Below, piece after piece: positions 1 through 7,480 of a stretch of DNA of 11,832 nt. The stretch is taken from contig CAMWRO010000062.1 of the NCBI GenBank assembly GCA_947176615.1, positions 1 to 11,832 of the forward strand. The letters run 5' to 3'. This DNA is from an uncultured Porphyromonadaceae bacterium. Its GTDB lineage: Bacteria; Bacteroidota; Bacteroidia; Bacteroidales; Muribaculaceae. How positions within the stretch are numbered: position 1 is the first letter of the stretch; the number at the start of each line of letters is the position of its first letter. Under the pieces are notes generated by a model. That model worked only from the letters and a program-made list of their open reading frames with translations, was not told the origin of the DNA and made no database searches. The position numbers and the translations under genes were made by a program.

Positions 1-1
1 C

Positions 2-178
2 CTCGACGAGGTGGGATATGTAAAGGTTCAGGGCGATTCGACCCGCACCAATATTGAAGGAGTCTTCGCTGCCGGAGACGTTGCCGATCCCCATTACCGT
101 CAGGCAATCACTGCAGCCGGAATGGGTTGCAAGGCCGCCCTTGATGTGGAACGGTTCCTTGCCGAGCATCAGGCTTAA
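2..178 (+). CDS. trxB: Thioredoxin reductase, C-terminal fragment (5' end outside window)
   Basis: This is the last 58 codons of an open frame that enters from the left edge and ends at TAA 176-178. The peptide carries GVFAAGDV followed by YRQAITAAGMGCKAAL. This is the C-terminal FAD-binding signature of low-molecular-weight thioredoxin reductases, in which the Asp of GD contacts the flavin ribityl chain and the following helix caps the isoalloxazine. The family enzyme uses NADPH to reduce thioredoxin in the cytoplasm through a CxxC pair, which lies upstream and is not visible here. The fragment ends as the family usually does, a few residues after the helix (VERFLAEHQA), so the 3' end looks intact. 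Transcription runs into the strong hairpin at 191-246. Related flavoproteins such as AhpF share this C-terminal motif, but trxB is the simplest reading. Confidence 0.93.
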   Translation, partial: LDEVGYVKVQGDSTRTNIEGVFAAGDVADPHYRQAITAAGMGCKAALDVERFLAEHQA

Positions 179-190
179 CCAAAATATTAC

Positions 191-246
191 GACAATAAAA
201 AATCGGGTGCCGAGTCATCAACCTCGGCACCCGATTTTTTATTGTC
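191..246. terminator. Bidirectional intrinsic terminator between trxB and the barrel gene
   Basis: A perfect 24-bp inverted repeat (191-214 pairing with 223-246) has an 8-base loop. The GC-rich core is ATCGGGTGCCGAG and its complement, and it is flanked by an A6 run on one side and a T6 run on the other. Each strand therefore gives a stable hairpin followed by a U-tract. It lies 13 bp after the trxB stop and 15 bp after the stop of the convergent gene at 261-872, so it should terminate both transcripts. Confidence 0.93.
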
Positions 247-260
247 TAAGTTCTATGAAA

Positions 261-872
261 TCAGAACAGATATGCAGCTGTGATAGTCCAGTAACGGTTC
301 TTGCCGTCGATTCCGGCAGCCTGAGTCTCGGCGACATTAAAAGTCTTTACTGCTTTGGTGAGGCCGATGCCGTAGCTGGCGTGAACCTGTACCTTGTTTA
401 CAAACTGAAGGCCGATACCGAAGTTCCAAGCCCAGTCACATGACTTGTTTTCATAGGTTTCTTTGAACTTACGGCTGGTAAGGAATGCAACCGAGGGACC
501 GGTGGTAATGAAGGGGGAAACAATCCTGCTGACAACGGGAACACCGATTTTCCACTTGAGGTTGAGGGGGATTTCGATATAATCGCGCTTGTCGGTTGCA
601 ATATTGTTCTCTTCCATGAATTTGGCATTGCGGCGCACATACATAGCCGAGAGGTCAAAGCCGACACCGATGACAGGAACGGTAAATTCGGTCATGAGAC
701 CGCCGGTGAAACCTGTCTGATTGTCGGACTCAAAAACATCCTTGTTAAAATGGAGCGAGTTCACGTTTACACCGGCTTTTACACCGAAACGGAACTGAGC
801 ACTGGCAGTCATAGCCGATGATGCGCCAAGCACCATAACAAGGGCCATGAAAATTACTTTGATTGCTTTCAT
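261..872 (-). CDS. PorT-family outer-membrane beta-barrel protein
   Basis: The 203-residue product starts with a clear type I signal peptide (basic MKAIK, hydrophobic core VIFMALVMVLG, probable cleavage after TASA). The mature part has alternating hydrophobic strands and Gly/aromatic-rich turns (FRFGVKAGVNVNSL, ITTGPSVAFL, WNFGIGLQFV, VHASYGIGLT) and ends in WTITAAYLF. A C-terminal Phe is typical of Bam-assembled outer-membrane barrels. Length and pattern fit the small eight-strand-like 'outer membrane beta-barrel' (PorT-like) family that is abundant in Bacteroidetes; most members have no known function. The start at 872 is the only one that gives a full signal peptide, and a good Bacteroidetes promoter lies just upstream. 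The gene appears to be transcribed alone, ending at the shared terminator at 191-246. Confidence 0.85.
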   Translation of the reverse strand: MKAIKVIFMALVMVLGASSAMTASAQFRFGVKAGVNVNSLHFNKDVFESDNQTGFTGGLMTEFTVPVIGVGFDLSAMYVRRNAKFMEENNIATDKRDYIEIPLNLKWKIGVPVVSRIVSPFITTGPSVAFLTSRKFKETYENKSCDWAWNFGIGLQFVNKVQVHASYGIGLTKAVKTFNVAETQAAGIDGKNRYWTITAAYLF

Positions 873-907
873 CTTAGATAAATAGTTTAATGGTGAAAAT
901 TCTGCCG

Positions 908-940
908 CAAAGTTAACACTTTTTGTCTATTATAAGCAAT
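908..940 (-). promoter_or_regulatory. Bacteroidetes-type promoter for the beta-barrel gene
   Basis: On the minus strand, TAACTTTG (908-915) matches the Bacteroides -7 consensus TAnnTTTG exactly. ATTG (937-940) lies 21 bp upstream as a 3-of-4 match to the -33 box TTTG. The AT-rich spacer and a predicted leader of roughly 30 nt to the ATG at 872 fit a primary sigma factor promoter of this phylum. Confidence 0.7.
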
Positions 941-961
941 TTTGCACGACTTTTTTACCAA

Positions 962-3526
962 TCAGAATGAAAAATGGGCCGCGATGCGTATGCCTCCGAG
1001 ACATGCGTCGGGGGTGTGGCGATAGGTGAGCCGCCACACATAGTCCACCCTGAGAATTCTTAAAATGTTGTCGACACCCACGCCGACTTCCATGTAGGGT
1101 GTGCGCGGATTCATGCGCTGTGTATGCGCGATTTCGGGAAATCGGAATAACTCGGGATTGGATGCCGGGTTATTGCGCTCGCTCAGGCGCCCGAAGAATC
1201 CGCGGAAAGAGAACGCCTCGCGAAGTTTAAGCCGTTTAAGCAGGGGGATGTTGTTTAAGATGGCTCCGTTGGCCCAGTATGTGACATCCCACATTGCGTA
1301 GGTGTCGTTTATAAACTCCATCGGGTTAAGCAGCGCGAATGCTTCGGGCTGGATGATGTATGACAGGTTGGAGTTGGGGATAATCAAGTTGGGATAGGGG
1401 ACACGCGACCACACATGCGCCCCTTTGAGAATCACGTCGGTATATCCGAATGCCGAGAACCAAAAACGCTTGCTGAAAGATGCCTCGGTCTTATTGAGCG
1501 TAAAACGGTTGCCAAACAGGCCTCTCGGGGCAACGGTGTGGGAAAGGGTAAACACCGGCGCGTCAAGATTGATAGGGCGGCGGCTGCTTTTCCCTTGGAA
1601 AAACTTTTCGCCGGGAGCGTATCTCAGTTTTAATGTCAGGGTATTGAGCGTGTAATGGGGAAAGATGGTCCCGTTGCCGTCGATGAAAGTCATGTCGCGT
1701 GTCGCATACTGACGTTCATTCTGCAGCTTGGCCTCAACCGAAAAATTGTTTTCGAGTTCAAGGATGTATTCAAGACTGCTTACCCGATGATAGGTAATCT
1801 GAGTGTCTTTCTTGCGGCGCAGGGAAAGGAATATGTTGTCAGGATTGGTGGCGACGAAATCTTGCCCCAGCATGTCGATGTCATAGAGATGTGTGGCACG
1901 CAGGGAGTGAACCGGAAATTCCCGCGAGTGATATTTCTTGTCGCGGAAGGAGTATTCCAGCTCGCCTTTATACTTCCATTTGTGGTCTTTGAATCCGTAG
2001 GCTCCATAGCCACGGGCAAACCATCGCCGAGAGAGGTTGGCGGTTGTCATGCCTCCCGCCTTTAGACGAAGGCCCTCCAAGTCGTTATAGGAGATGAAAG
2101 TGTTGACGGGTCCGATGTCAAATTTCGATTTTGGCGCCGTGTGTACATATCCCCCCACCAGCACGCGGAGTGTCTTCTCGCTCCAGTAATAGACCTTGTT
2201 GGAGCGCAGGCGGGCCATGAGCAGGTTGACACTTTTTTCGCTTTTGGAAATCTTGGACAGTCGTCGCGTTTCCCAGAAAGCCTCGTCGCGACTTCCGGCC
2301 TCGGGATGTGTGCGCGACGGCGATTTCATCGAAAATAATTTCTCATCGGCCGGCGGGGTGAACGAGTGGTCAGAATAAACCGTGTTTCGCCGGGCATACA
2401 GTCCCTGCATCCCGGGGATTACCGAGGCTTCGAGAATGAGGTCGTCGCGGGTTTTCAGGCGAGTTCCGTCGGGAGCGCGGTCATAGTCCTGACGGATGAG
2501 CATGTTGTCGATAAAGTTGAGGTTTATGTCGTGGGGAGCATGTAGTTCCAAGCGCTTGATAAACATGGTGGAATCCCCTTCGATGACATAGAATCGCCCC
2601 GTGAATCCCATCGAGGCCGGATTGTGGGGGACAAATGTCAGCTCGACACACCGGGTCGTGTCAATAGTGACAGTGTCGGTAAGATAGAATTTGTAGAAAT
2701 CAGGTGCAATGCGTGACAGCGGGGAGACGAACCGGTTTTGAAGTATCGTGATGTCGTTCTGATATACATCTACTTCGCGCAGCACATCTTCATAGGCTTT
2801 TTGCAGGCTTTCCTGATCGACAAGGTCGTCAAGGCCGCCGGTTTTGAACCCCTCGATAATCTCCTTTTCGCTTTCCGGGTCTTTTCGGTAATATATTTCC
2901 GACGCTTTCTCTCGGGTGATGACATTGAGAATCGGGTTGCCCGATACCTCTGACACGTCGAGATGCTCGGCCATCCACGGGAATTGTTTTATGAGGAATC
3001 CGCCGTCGTCGCCCGAGGCTGAATCGGCGACATGGAAGTCGTTTAATGCAAATGTTATCCGTTCATATTTCCGATAATTGTAGTTTTCGCGGCTGCGCGG
3101 GTCATTGATATCCATTGTTGCGCGGATTTTTTCCATGAACGCTACTGCCGGATTGTTTTTCTTGGAGTAATGTTCTTTTTTGGGCTTGGCAACGACTTCG
3201 TTAAGGATTACACCCGTGGGGACGACATCGACGGTGACACGGTTTGATTTTCCCGGTCTAAGAGGCATCCGTTTGGTGGTGAATCCCATTGCGGATACTT
3301 CGATTGCCGTAAACTGTTTTGCGGTCGAGATGTCAAACCGCCCGTCATCGCCTGTCAGCATGCCGCGGTCGGTGCCGACGAGCAGGACCGAGGCAAAGGG
3401 GACGGGCTCACGGGTAAGAGAGTCGCGCACTATTCCGATTACACGGCTGACCTGTGCCGCGGCTGGCCGCGGCATGGCAAACGTTGTTATCAGGAGGACT
3501 AAAAGAAGTAGGTCACGCACACGCAT
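962..3526 (-). CDS. DUF5686 outer-membrane-associated protein with CarboxypepD_reg-like domain
   Basis: The 854-residue precursor has a signal peptide (MRVRDLLLLVLLITTF..., probable cleavage after PAAA at about residue 24). About residues 28-112 form a carboxypeptidase-regulatory-like Ig fold, with GIVRDSLTREPVPFASVLLVG and the DDGRFDIS turn typical of the plug-like extensions of Bacteroidetes TonB-linked proteins. The remaining ~720 residues match the layout of the DUF5686 family: a charged, helical first part (KNNPAVAFMEKIR, YRKYERITF) and then many amphipathic strands ending in GIRIAAHFSF, consistent with a C-terminal outer-membrane barrel. The role is unknown; family members are predicted envelope proteins. 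The start at 3526 gives the signal peptide directly. The gene diverges from the CYTH gene across only 59 bp. I see no terminator hairpin after the stop; the barrel gene 90 bp downstream has its own promoter. Confidence 0.85.
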   Translation of the reverse strand: MRVRDLLLLVLLITTFAMPRPAAAQVSRVIGIVRDSLTREPVPFASVLLVGTDRGMLTGDDGRFDISTAKQFTAIEVSAMGFTTKRMPLRPGKSNRVTVDVVPTGVILNEVVAKPKKEHYSKKNNPAVAFMEKIRATMDINDPRSRENYNYRKYERITFALNDFHVADSASGDDGGFLIKQFPWMAEHLDVSEVSGNPILNVITREKASEIYYRKDPESEKEIIEGFKTGGLDDLVDQESLQKAYEDVLREVDVYQNDITILQNRFVSPLSRIAPDFYKFYLTDTVTIDTTRCVELTFVPHNPASMGFTGRFYVIEGDSTMFIKRLELHAPHDINLNFIDNMLIRQDYDRAPDGTRLKTRDDLILEASVIPGMQGLYARRNTVYSDHSFTPPADEKLFSMKSPSRTHPEAGSRDEAFWETRRLSKISKSEKSVNLLMARLRSNKVYYWSEKTLRVLVGGYVHTAPKSKFDIGPVNTFISYNDLEGLRLKAGGMTTANLSRRWFARGYGAYGFKDHKWKYKGELEYSFRDKKYHSREFPVHSLRATHLYDIDMLGQDFVATNPDNIFLSLRRKKDTQITYHRVSSLEYILELENNFSVEAKLQNERQYATRDMTFIDGNGTIFPHYTLNTLTLKLRYAPGEKFFQGKSSRRPINLDAPVFTLSHTVAPRGLFGNRFTLNKTEASFSKRFWFSAFGYTDVILKGAHVWSRVPYPNLIIPNSNLSYIIQPEAFALLNPMEFINDTYAMWDVTYWANGAILNNIPLLKRLKLREAFSFRGFFGRLSERNNPASNPELFRFPEIAHTQRMNPRTPYMEVGVGVDNILRILRVDYVWRLTYRHTPDACLGGIRIAAHFSF

Positions 3527-3543
3527 CTTGTGAATCTTTTTTA

Positions 3544-3551
3544 TATCTTTG
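3544..3551 (+). promoter_or_regulatory. Possible -7 promoter element for the CYTH gene
   Basis: TATCTTTG matches TAnnTTTG exactly and lies 34 nt before the ATG at 3586, in the 59-bp divergent intergenic region. No TTTG-like -33 box is present at 19-21 bp upstream, so this is a half-supported promoter. Confidence 0.4.
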
Positions 3552-3585
3552 TCAAGTAAAACGCAGAATAAGCGAAAACAGTTTT

Positions 3586-4035
3586 ATGGCAAAGGAAATA
3601 GAACGCAAATATCTTGTCAACGATGACAGTTACAAGGTCATGGCCGTCAAGGCTGTGGCCATAAAGCAGAGTTATCTCAACCGTGATCCGCAATGCACAG
3701 TGAGAATCCGCATCAAGGGCAATCAGGGTTTCCTGACAGTCAAGGGTATCACTGTCGGGGCGACTCGTGACGAGTGGGAATATCCGATTCCGGCTTCAGA
3801 TGCCGAGGAGATGGCCGAGCGTCTTACCGGCGGGTGGGGAATTGACAAGACCCGCTATATAGTGGAATATGGCGGTTTTATCTGGGAGGTAGACGAATTT
3901 CACGGAAGGCATGACGGCCTTGTGGTTGCAGAGGTCGAACTGCCCTCGGAACACACAGCCGTCAAGCTCCCGCCGTTTGTCGGTCAGGAAGTCACAGGGG
4001 ATTCGCGATATTACAACTCCACGTTGGCTAAATGA
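3586..4035 (+). CDS. CYTH domain protein, probable inorganic triphosphatase
   Basis: The 149-residue protein begins MAKEIERKYLV, which contains the ExExK signature of the CYTH / triphosphate tunnel metalloenzyme superfamily at E4, E6 and K8. Further conserved tunnel-lining positions follow: TVRIRIKG, GFLTVKG, RYIVEYGGFIWEVDEFHG and LVVAEVELPSE, the alternating acidic and basic strands that bind metal and triphosphate. Single-domain bacterial CYTH proteins of this length, such as the Nitrosomonas europaea enzyme, hydrolyse tripolyphosphate; thiamine-triphosphatase and class IV adenylate cyclase belong to the same superfamily. Substrate cannot be decided from sequence. I chose the ATG at 3586 because it puts the signature at the N-terminus as in the family; earlier in-frame starts from 3454 would overlap the divergent DUF5686 gene. 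The last 8 bp overlap the end of convergent rlmB. Confidence 0.88.
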   Translation: MAKEIERKYLVNDDSYKVMAVKAVAIKQSYLNRDPQCTVRIRIKGNQGFLTVKGITVGATRDEWEYPIPASDAEEMAERLTGGWGIDKTRYIVEYGGFIWEVDEFHGRHDGLVVAEVELPSEHTAVKLPPFVGQEVTGDSRYYNSTLAK

Positions 4036-4783
4036 CTTCGAGATTGGCTGCAAGGCGCTGGCGCACGACTTCGTAAATCGTCACACCTGCGGCCACAGAG
4101 ACATTGAGGGAGCCGATTTTGCCAAACATGGGAATCGATGCCCTGACATCGGCCTGTCGGAGTACTTCGGGGGAGATTCCGGTGTCTTCGGCTCCGAGGA
4201 CGATAGCGACGGGGTCAGTGTAAGATATTTGGGTATAGTTCTCGTCGGCTTTCTCGCTTACGGCAACAACTTTGTATCCGTTTTCTTTGAGGAAACGGAC
4301 TGCCCATGAAGTCGAGCCTACGCGGGCTACGGGGATGTGGTGGAGCGCGCCTGCCGAAGTCTTTATCGCATCACCGCCCACACTGACGCTGCCGTGCTCG
4401 GGAATCACAATGGCGTCGACACCGGCACATTCACATGTGCGGGCGATGGCTCCGAAGTTTCTCACATCGGTAATGCCGTCAAGAATCACGATGAAAGGAA
4501 GCAGTCCCGCCTCATAGAGTTCAGGAACAAGATGGTCAAGGCGGTAATAAGTGATTGCCGACATCAGTGCGATTACACCTTGGTGGTTTTTTCGTGTAAT
4601 GCGGTTGATGCGTTCTACCGGTACGCGCTGCATGACCACTCGGGCGTTGCGCGCCTTGGCTATGAGCTCTGATGCAAGGTCTCCTTGGAGGTCCTTGGCA
4701 ATCATTATTTTGTCAATCTCTTTTCCGGCTTCGATGGCCTCAATGACGGCACGGATGCCAAAAATATAATCGCTTGGTTCCAT
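4028..4783 (-). CDS. rlmB: 23S rRNA (guanosine-2'-O-)-methyltransferase RlmB, SpoU/TrmH family
   Basis: The 251-residue protein has an N-terminal SpoU substrate-binding domain (IFGIRAVIEAIEAG, about residues 7-20, and a fold to about residue 75) followed by the knotted SPOUT methyltransferase domain. All three SpoU motifs are intact: motif 1 LDGITDVRNFGAIARTCECA (101-120, with conserved N109 and R115), motif 2 IVLGAEDTGIS (194-204), and motif 3 IPMFGKIGSLNVSVA (217-231). The family transfers a methyl group from S-adenosylmethionine to a 23S rRNA ribose; in E. coli RlmB the target is G2251 in the peptidyl-transferase P loop. The two-domain layout and length fit RlmB better than TrmH or RlmH, though other SpoU paralogues cannot be excluded. 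It follows recN on the same strand after 94 bp, in which I see neither a clear promoter nor a terminator. Confidence 0.88.
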   Translation of the reverse strand: MEPSDYIFGIRAVIEAIEAGKEIDKIMIAKDLQGDLASELIAKARNARVVMQRVPVERINRITRKNHQGVIALMSAITYYRLDHLVPELYEAGLLPFIVILDGITDVRNFGAIARTCECAGVDAIVIPEHGSVSVGGDAIKTSAGALHHIPVARVGSTSWAVRFLKENGYKVVAVSEKADENYTQISYTDPVAIVLGAEDTGISPEVLRQADVRASIPMFGKIGSLNVSVAAGVTIYEVVRQRLAANLEVI

Positions 4784-4877
4784 ATAGGGTTGTTAAAGTG
4801 GAGATTTAGAATTGATAATTATTCGGTTGGCTATCAGCGGTCGGGCATGGGAATGCTGAATCGCTGCTATAACATGA

Positions 4878-6545
4878 TTATTTTTTGATTTCGTTGAGAA
4901 GTGAGCGTGCATTGGCAATAGCCGCCTCGTTGATTTCACTGCCACCGAGCATTGCCGCGATAGCGGTCACACGCTCGTCGGGGTCAAGGAGGGAGATGCG
5001 GGTGTGGGTGGCATCCTCGTCATCTTCTTTATAGACTTTGTAGTGGCTGTCGCCCTTAGACGCAACCTGCGGGAGGTGGGTGATGGCAGTCACCTGAATG
5101 TTGGCCGAGATGTCACGCATCATGGCCCCCATGCGGTTGGCAACATCACCCGATACGCCGGTGTCAATCTCGTCGAAGATAATGGAGGGGAGTTGCATTT
5201 TAGATGCAATGATTGACTTTATCGACAGCATCAGTCGTGATATTTCGCCTCCCGATGCCGTGTCGCCCACCGGCATGAGCGGCTGATTTTTGTTGAATGC
5301 GAAGGTAAAGCACACATCGTCAATGCCTGTCGCGGTCATGTCGGTCTGCGTTACGCGGATGTCGCATTGAAGGTTTTTCATGCCGAGCGGCATAGCGACG
5401 TTGCGCAGGGTCTCGGCAAATCGGAGAGCCTCGGCTTTGCGCGCCTCGGAGATTTCGGCGGCGGTCTCTCGGGCGAGTGCACGGGCGCGGCGCGCGTCAC
5501 GTTCAAGCTCGCCGATTGTCTCGTCGGAGTTTTCGAGGTCGTTCAGTTTGGACCGTAACTGCTCGCGCAGAGCGATAAGGTCATCGCTTGTCGCGACATG
5601 GTGTTTGCGACACAGGGAGTAGATGCTGTTCAGGCGGTCTTCGATTTCGGTCAAAGAGTCTCCGTCGGCCGTAAGGTTTTCGTTTATGTCGCTCAGCGTC
5701 GACGCGATGTCGTTGATTTCAATCTTGACTGATTCGAGGCGTGAGGGAATATCCTCGGAATCTTCAAGCACCGATTCGAGGTCGTCGCAACGGTCAACCG
5801 CACGGTCAACGAGCAGGGCGGCATTGGTCGTTCCCTCGCTGAGCGCGTTGATGACATCGGCAAGCGCGCTTTTAATGTCGGCGAGGTTGGACTGCACGTC
5901 GCGTTCACGTTCAAGATCTTCCTGTTCGCCCGGTACAAGGTCGAGTTCTTCAATCTGTTCAAGCTGATAACGGGTAAATTCCTCGTCCTCGCGGTTGCGC
6001 TCGATGCGCAGTTTCATTGCTTTAAGTGCCCGGGCGGCCTCTTTGAATGCGTTGTAGCGGACAGCAAACCGTTTTAACCGCTCTCCGTTACCGGCAAGGG
6101 TGTCAATGACCTGCAACTGGAAGTCGGGCCGGGCAAGGAGCTGGTTCTGATGCTGGGAGTGGATGTCGACGAGCTGAATAGCGACAGTCTGGAGCTTGTT
6201 AAGCGGTACGGGCGAGTCGTTGATGAACGCACGGGAACGTCCGTTGGGAGAGATTTCGCGCCTAAGGATGCAATGCGTTTCATCCCACTCTATATCGGCG
6301 TTTATGCAGTATTCGCGCAAAGCCGGGTAGCCGTCGACAGAGAAGACGGCTTCGATTACCGACTTGGCATCATGGTTGCGCACGACACGCGAATCGGCAC
6401 GTCCGCCGAGAATGAGTGACAGTGCGCCGAGGATAATGGACTTGCCGGCACCTGTCTCACCGGTGATTACGTTGAATCCCGGGTGAAAATCGATGTCGAC
6501 GGTGTCAATCAGCGCGTAATTGGATATGTGGAGCGATTCAAGCAT
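4878..6545 (-). CDS. recN: DNA repair protein RecN
   Basis: The 555-residue SMC-like ATPase of double-strand-break repair is complete. The N-terminus MLESLHISNYALIDTVDIDF precedes the Walker A motif GETGAGKS (29-36). The middle is a charged, heptad-rich helical region with two coiled-coil arms, roughly 150-370. The C-terminal half holds the ABC signature ASGGEISRLMLS, Walker B IIFDEIDTGVSG (catalytic Glu about residue 459) and the switch histidine in ITHLPQVAS. Length matches E. coli RecN (553). RecN binds broken DNA ends and helps hold sister molecules together for RecA-dependent repair. The ATG at 6543-6545 is chosen because translation then starts at the family N-terminus and only 4 bp from the preceding stop codon; an upstream in-frame Met would add about 49 residues with no homology that overlap the DUF4835 gene. 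Confidence 0.96.
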   Translation of the reverse strand: MLESLHISNYALIDTVDIDFHPGFNVITGETGAGKSIILGALSLILGGRADSRVVRNHDAKSVIEAVFSVDGYPALREYCINADIEWDETHCILRREISPNGRSRAFINDSPVPLNKLQTVAIQLVDIHSQHQNQLLARPDFQLQVIDTLAGNGERLKRFAVRYNAFKEAARALKAMKLRIERNREDEEFTRYQLEQIEELDLVPGEQEDLERERDVQSNLADIKSALADVINALSEGTTNAALLVDRAVDRCDDLESVLEDSEDIPSRLESVKIEINDIASTLSDINENLTADGDSLTEIEDRLNSIYSLCRKHHVATSDDLIALREQLRSKLNDLENSDETIGELERDARRARALARETAAEISEARKAEALRFAETLRNVAMPLGMKNLQCDIRVTQTDMTATGIDDVCFTFAFNKNQPLMPVGDTASGGEISRLMLSIKSIIASKMQLPSIIFDEIDTGVSGDVANRMGAMMRDISANIQVTAITHLPQVASKGDSHYKVYKEDDEDATHTRISLLDPDERVTAIAAMLGGSEINEAAIANARSLLNEIKK

Positions 6546-6549
6546 GGCG

Positions 6550-7479
6550 TTATCGGTTTTCTTCCCCTTTCTTAATCTGATTGAGGCGTGTCTGTTCGGT
6601 CGGATAGAGGGGCGACAGGATGTCGTAGGCGCGTTCACGCTCGTCCTGTGTGCCTTTGGAGTAGATATTGACAAGCTCGTCGAGCTTTGCATCTTTGAAC
6701 ATCGACAATGCGACGCTCATGGGGGCGACTTGGTAAACCTTGGTCAGTGTTTCAAGCGCTTTGGTGATGTTTGCCCGGCCTTTGTCGGGAGACACTGACA
6801 TCTGGTCAAGACCTTGAAGATGGTACTGATAGGTCAGGTCTCTCATTGTCGTTGTCGCGGGATCAGTCAGCGAGCTGAGCACAGCCGAGCGGTTTTTGGT
6901 GTCCTCAAAAGCTTTCCAGCCGCTTTCACCCGACGATTGCGCGAGATGGACAATCGATTCCAATCGTTCAAAATAAGGGTCGCCGCCGCGGGGAGAGAAA
7001 CTGTCAAAATCCATTGCTATGACAAGGTAGGCATAGAAGTTGAGAATTGCAGGCAGGTTGCTCTCCATTGTTGTTTCGGAATAAACGAGCGGTTCGTTTT
7101 CGCGATACAGGAATTCGATGCGGTTGTCTTTGAAATTGATGAGCGTCGTTGTGTAAGAACTGTTGTAGACCGGGCGTGTAGACTGAATCTGCAAGTCGCC
7201 CGACATCTTTCCTTCCCCTTCGTCGTATTCCTTGATGGTGAAAAACAGGGTGCATTCGATTTTCTCGTTGGGGGAGAACTGGGCGTTAGTCCACTTGTTG
7301 GTGTTCATATAGTCGTTAATCGCTTCCTGAAGGGTCCCGAATACTTGCTTGTTGGTTCCTTGTACTTGCTCGGAATTGATTTCGACCTTGCAGTTAAGTT
7401 CCTGACCGGTAGCCGTAATGGCTGTGGTCAGGAGCATAAAGGCTGCAATAGCGGTATGGCGCATGGAGAGATGTGTCAT
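6550..7479 (-). CDS. DUF4835 (PorD-like) exported protein
   Basis: The 309-residue precursor has a signal peptide (IAAFMLLTTAITATG, cleavage probably just before QELN). The mature part opens with the family hallmark LNCKVEINSEQVQGTNKQVF and continues with FKDNRIEFLYREN, NLPAILNFYAYLVIAMDFDS and YFERLESIVHLAQSS. A helical C-terminal half, AKLDELVNIYSKG and DILSPLYP, follows, and the length is typical. The family (DUF4835) is Bacteroidetes-specific and has been linked by name to the type IX secretion component PorD; I am less sure that this holds for a gut Bacteroidales species. Its start is 1 bp after the coaBC stop and its end is 4 bp before recN, so the three genes are almost certainly co-transcribed. 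An internal ATG at 7464 would still leave a usable signal peptide and could be the true start. Confidence 0.88.
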   Translation of the reverse strand: MTHLSMRHTAIAAFMLLTTAITATGQELNCKVEINSEQVQGTNKQVFGTLQEAINDYMNTNKWTNAQFSPNEKIECTLFFTIKEYDEGEGKMSGDLQIQSTRPVYNSSYTTTLINFKDNRIEFLYRENEPLVYSETTMESNLPAILNFYAYLVIAMDFDSFSPRGGDPYFERLESIVHLAQSSGESGWKAFEDTKNRSAVLSSLTDPATTTMRDLTYQYHLQGLDQMSVSPDKGRANITKALETLTKVYQVAPMSVALSMFKDAKLDELVNIYSKGTQDERERAYDILSPLYPTEQTRLNQIKKGEENR

Positions 7480-7480
7480 T

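Noticed and set aside
3454..3585. Upstream starts for the CYTH gene
   Set aside because: They would read through the start of the divergent DUF5686 gene and add 44 residues ahead of a signature that normally sits at the very N-terminus.
4784..4877. Search for a promoter or terminator between recN and rlmB
   Set aside because: The 94-bp gap is AT-rich near rlmB but shows no TAnnTTTG box or hairpin with a T-tract, so nothing is called.
6546..6692. In-frame N-terminal extension of recN by about 49 residues
   Set aside because: It overlaps the DUF4835 coding sequence, has no RecN homology, and the internal Met gives the standard RecN N-terminus.
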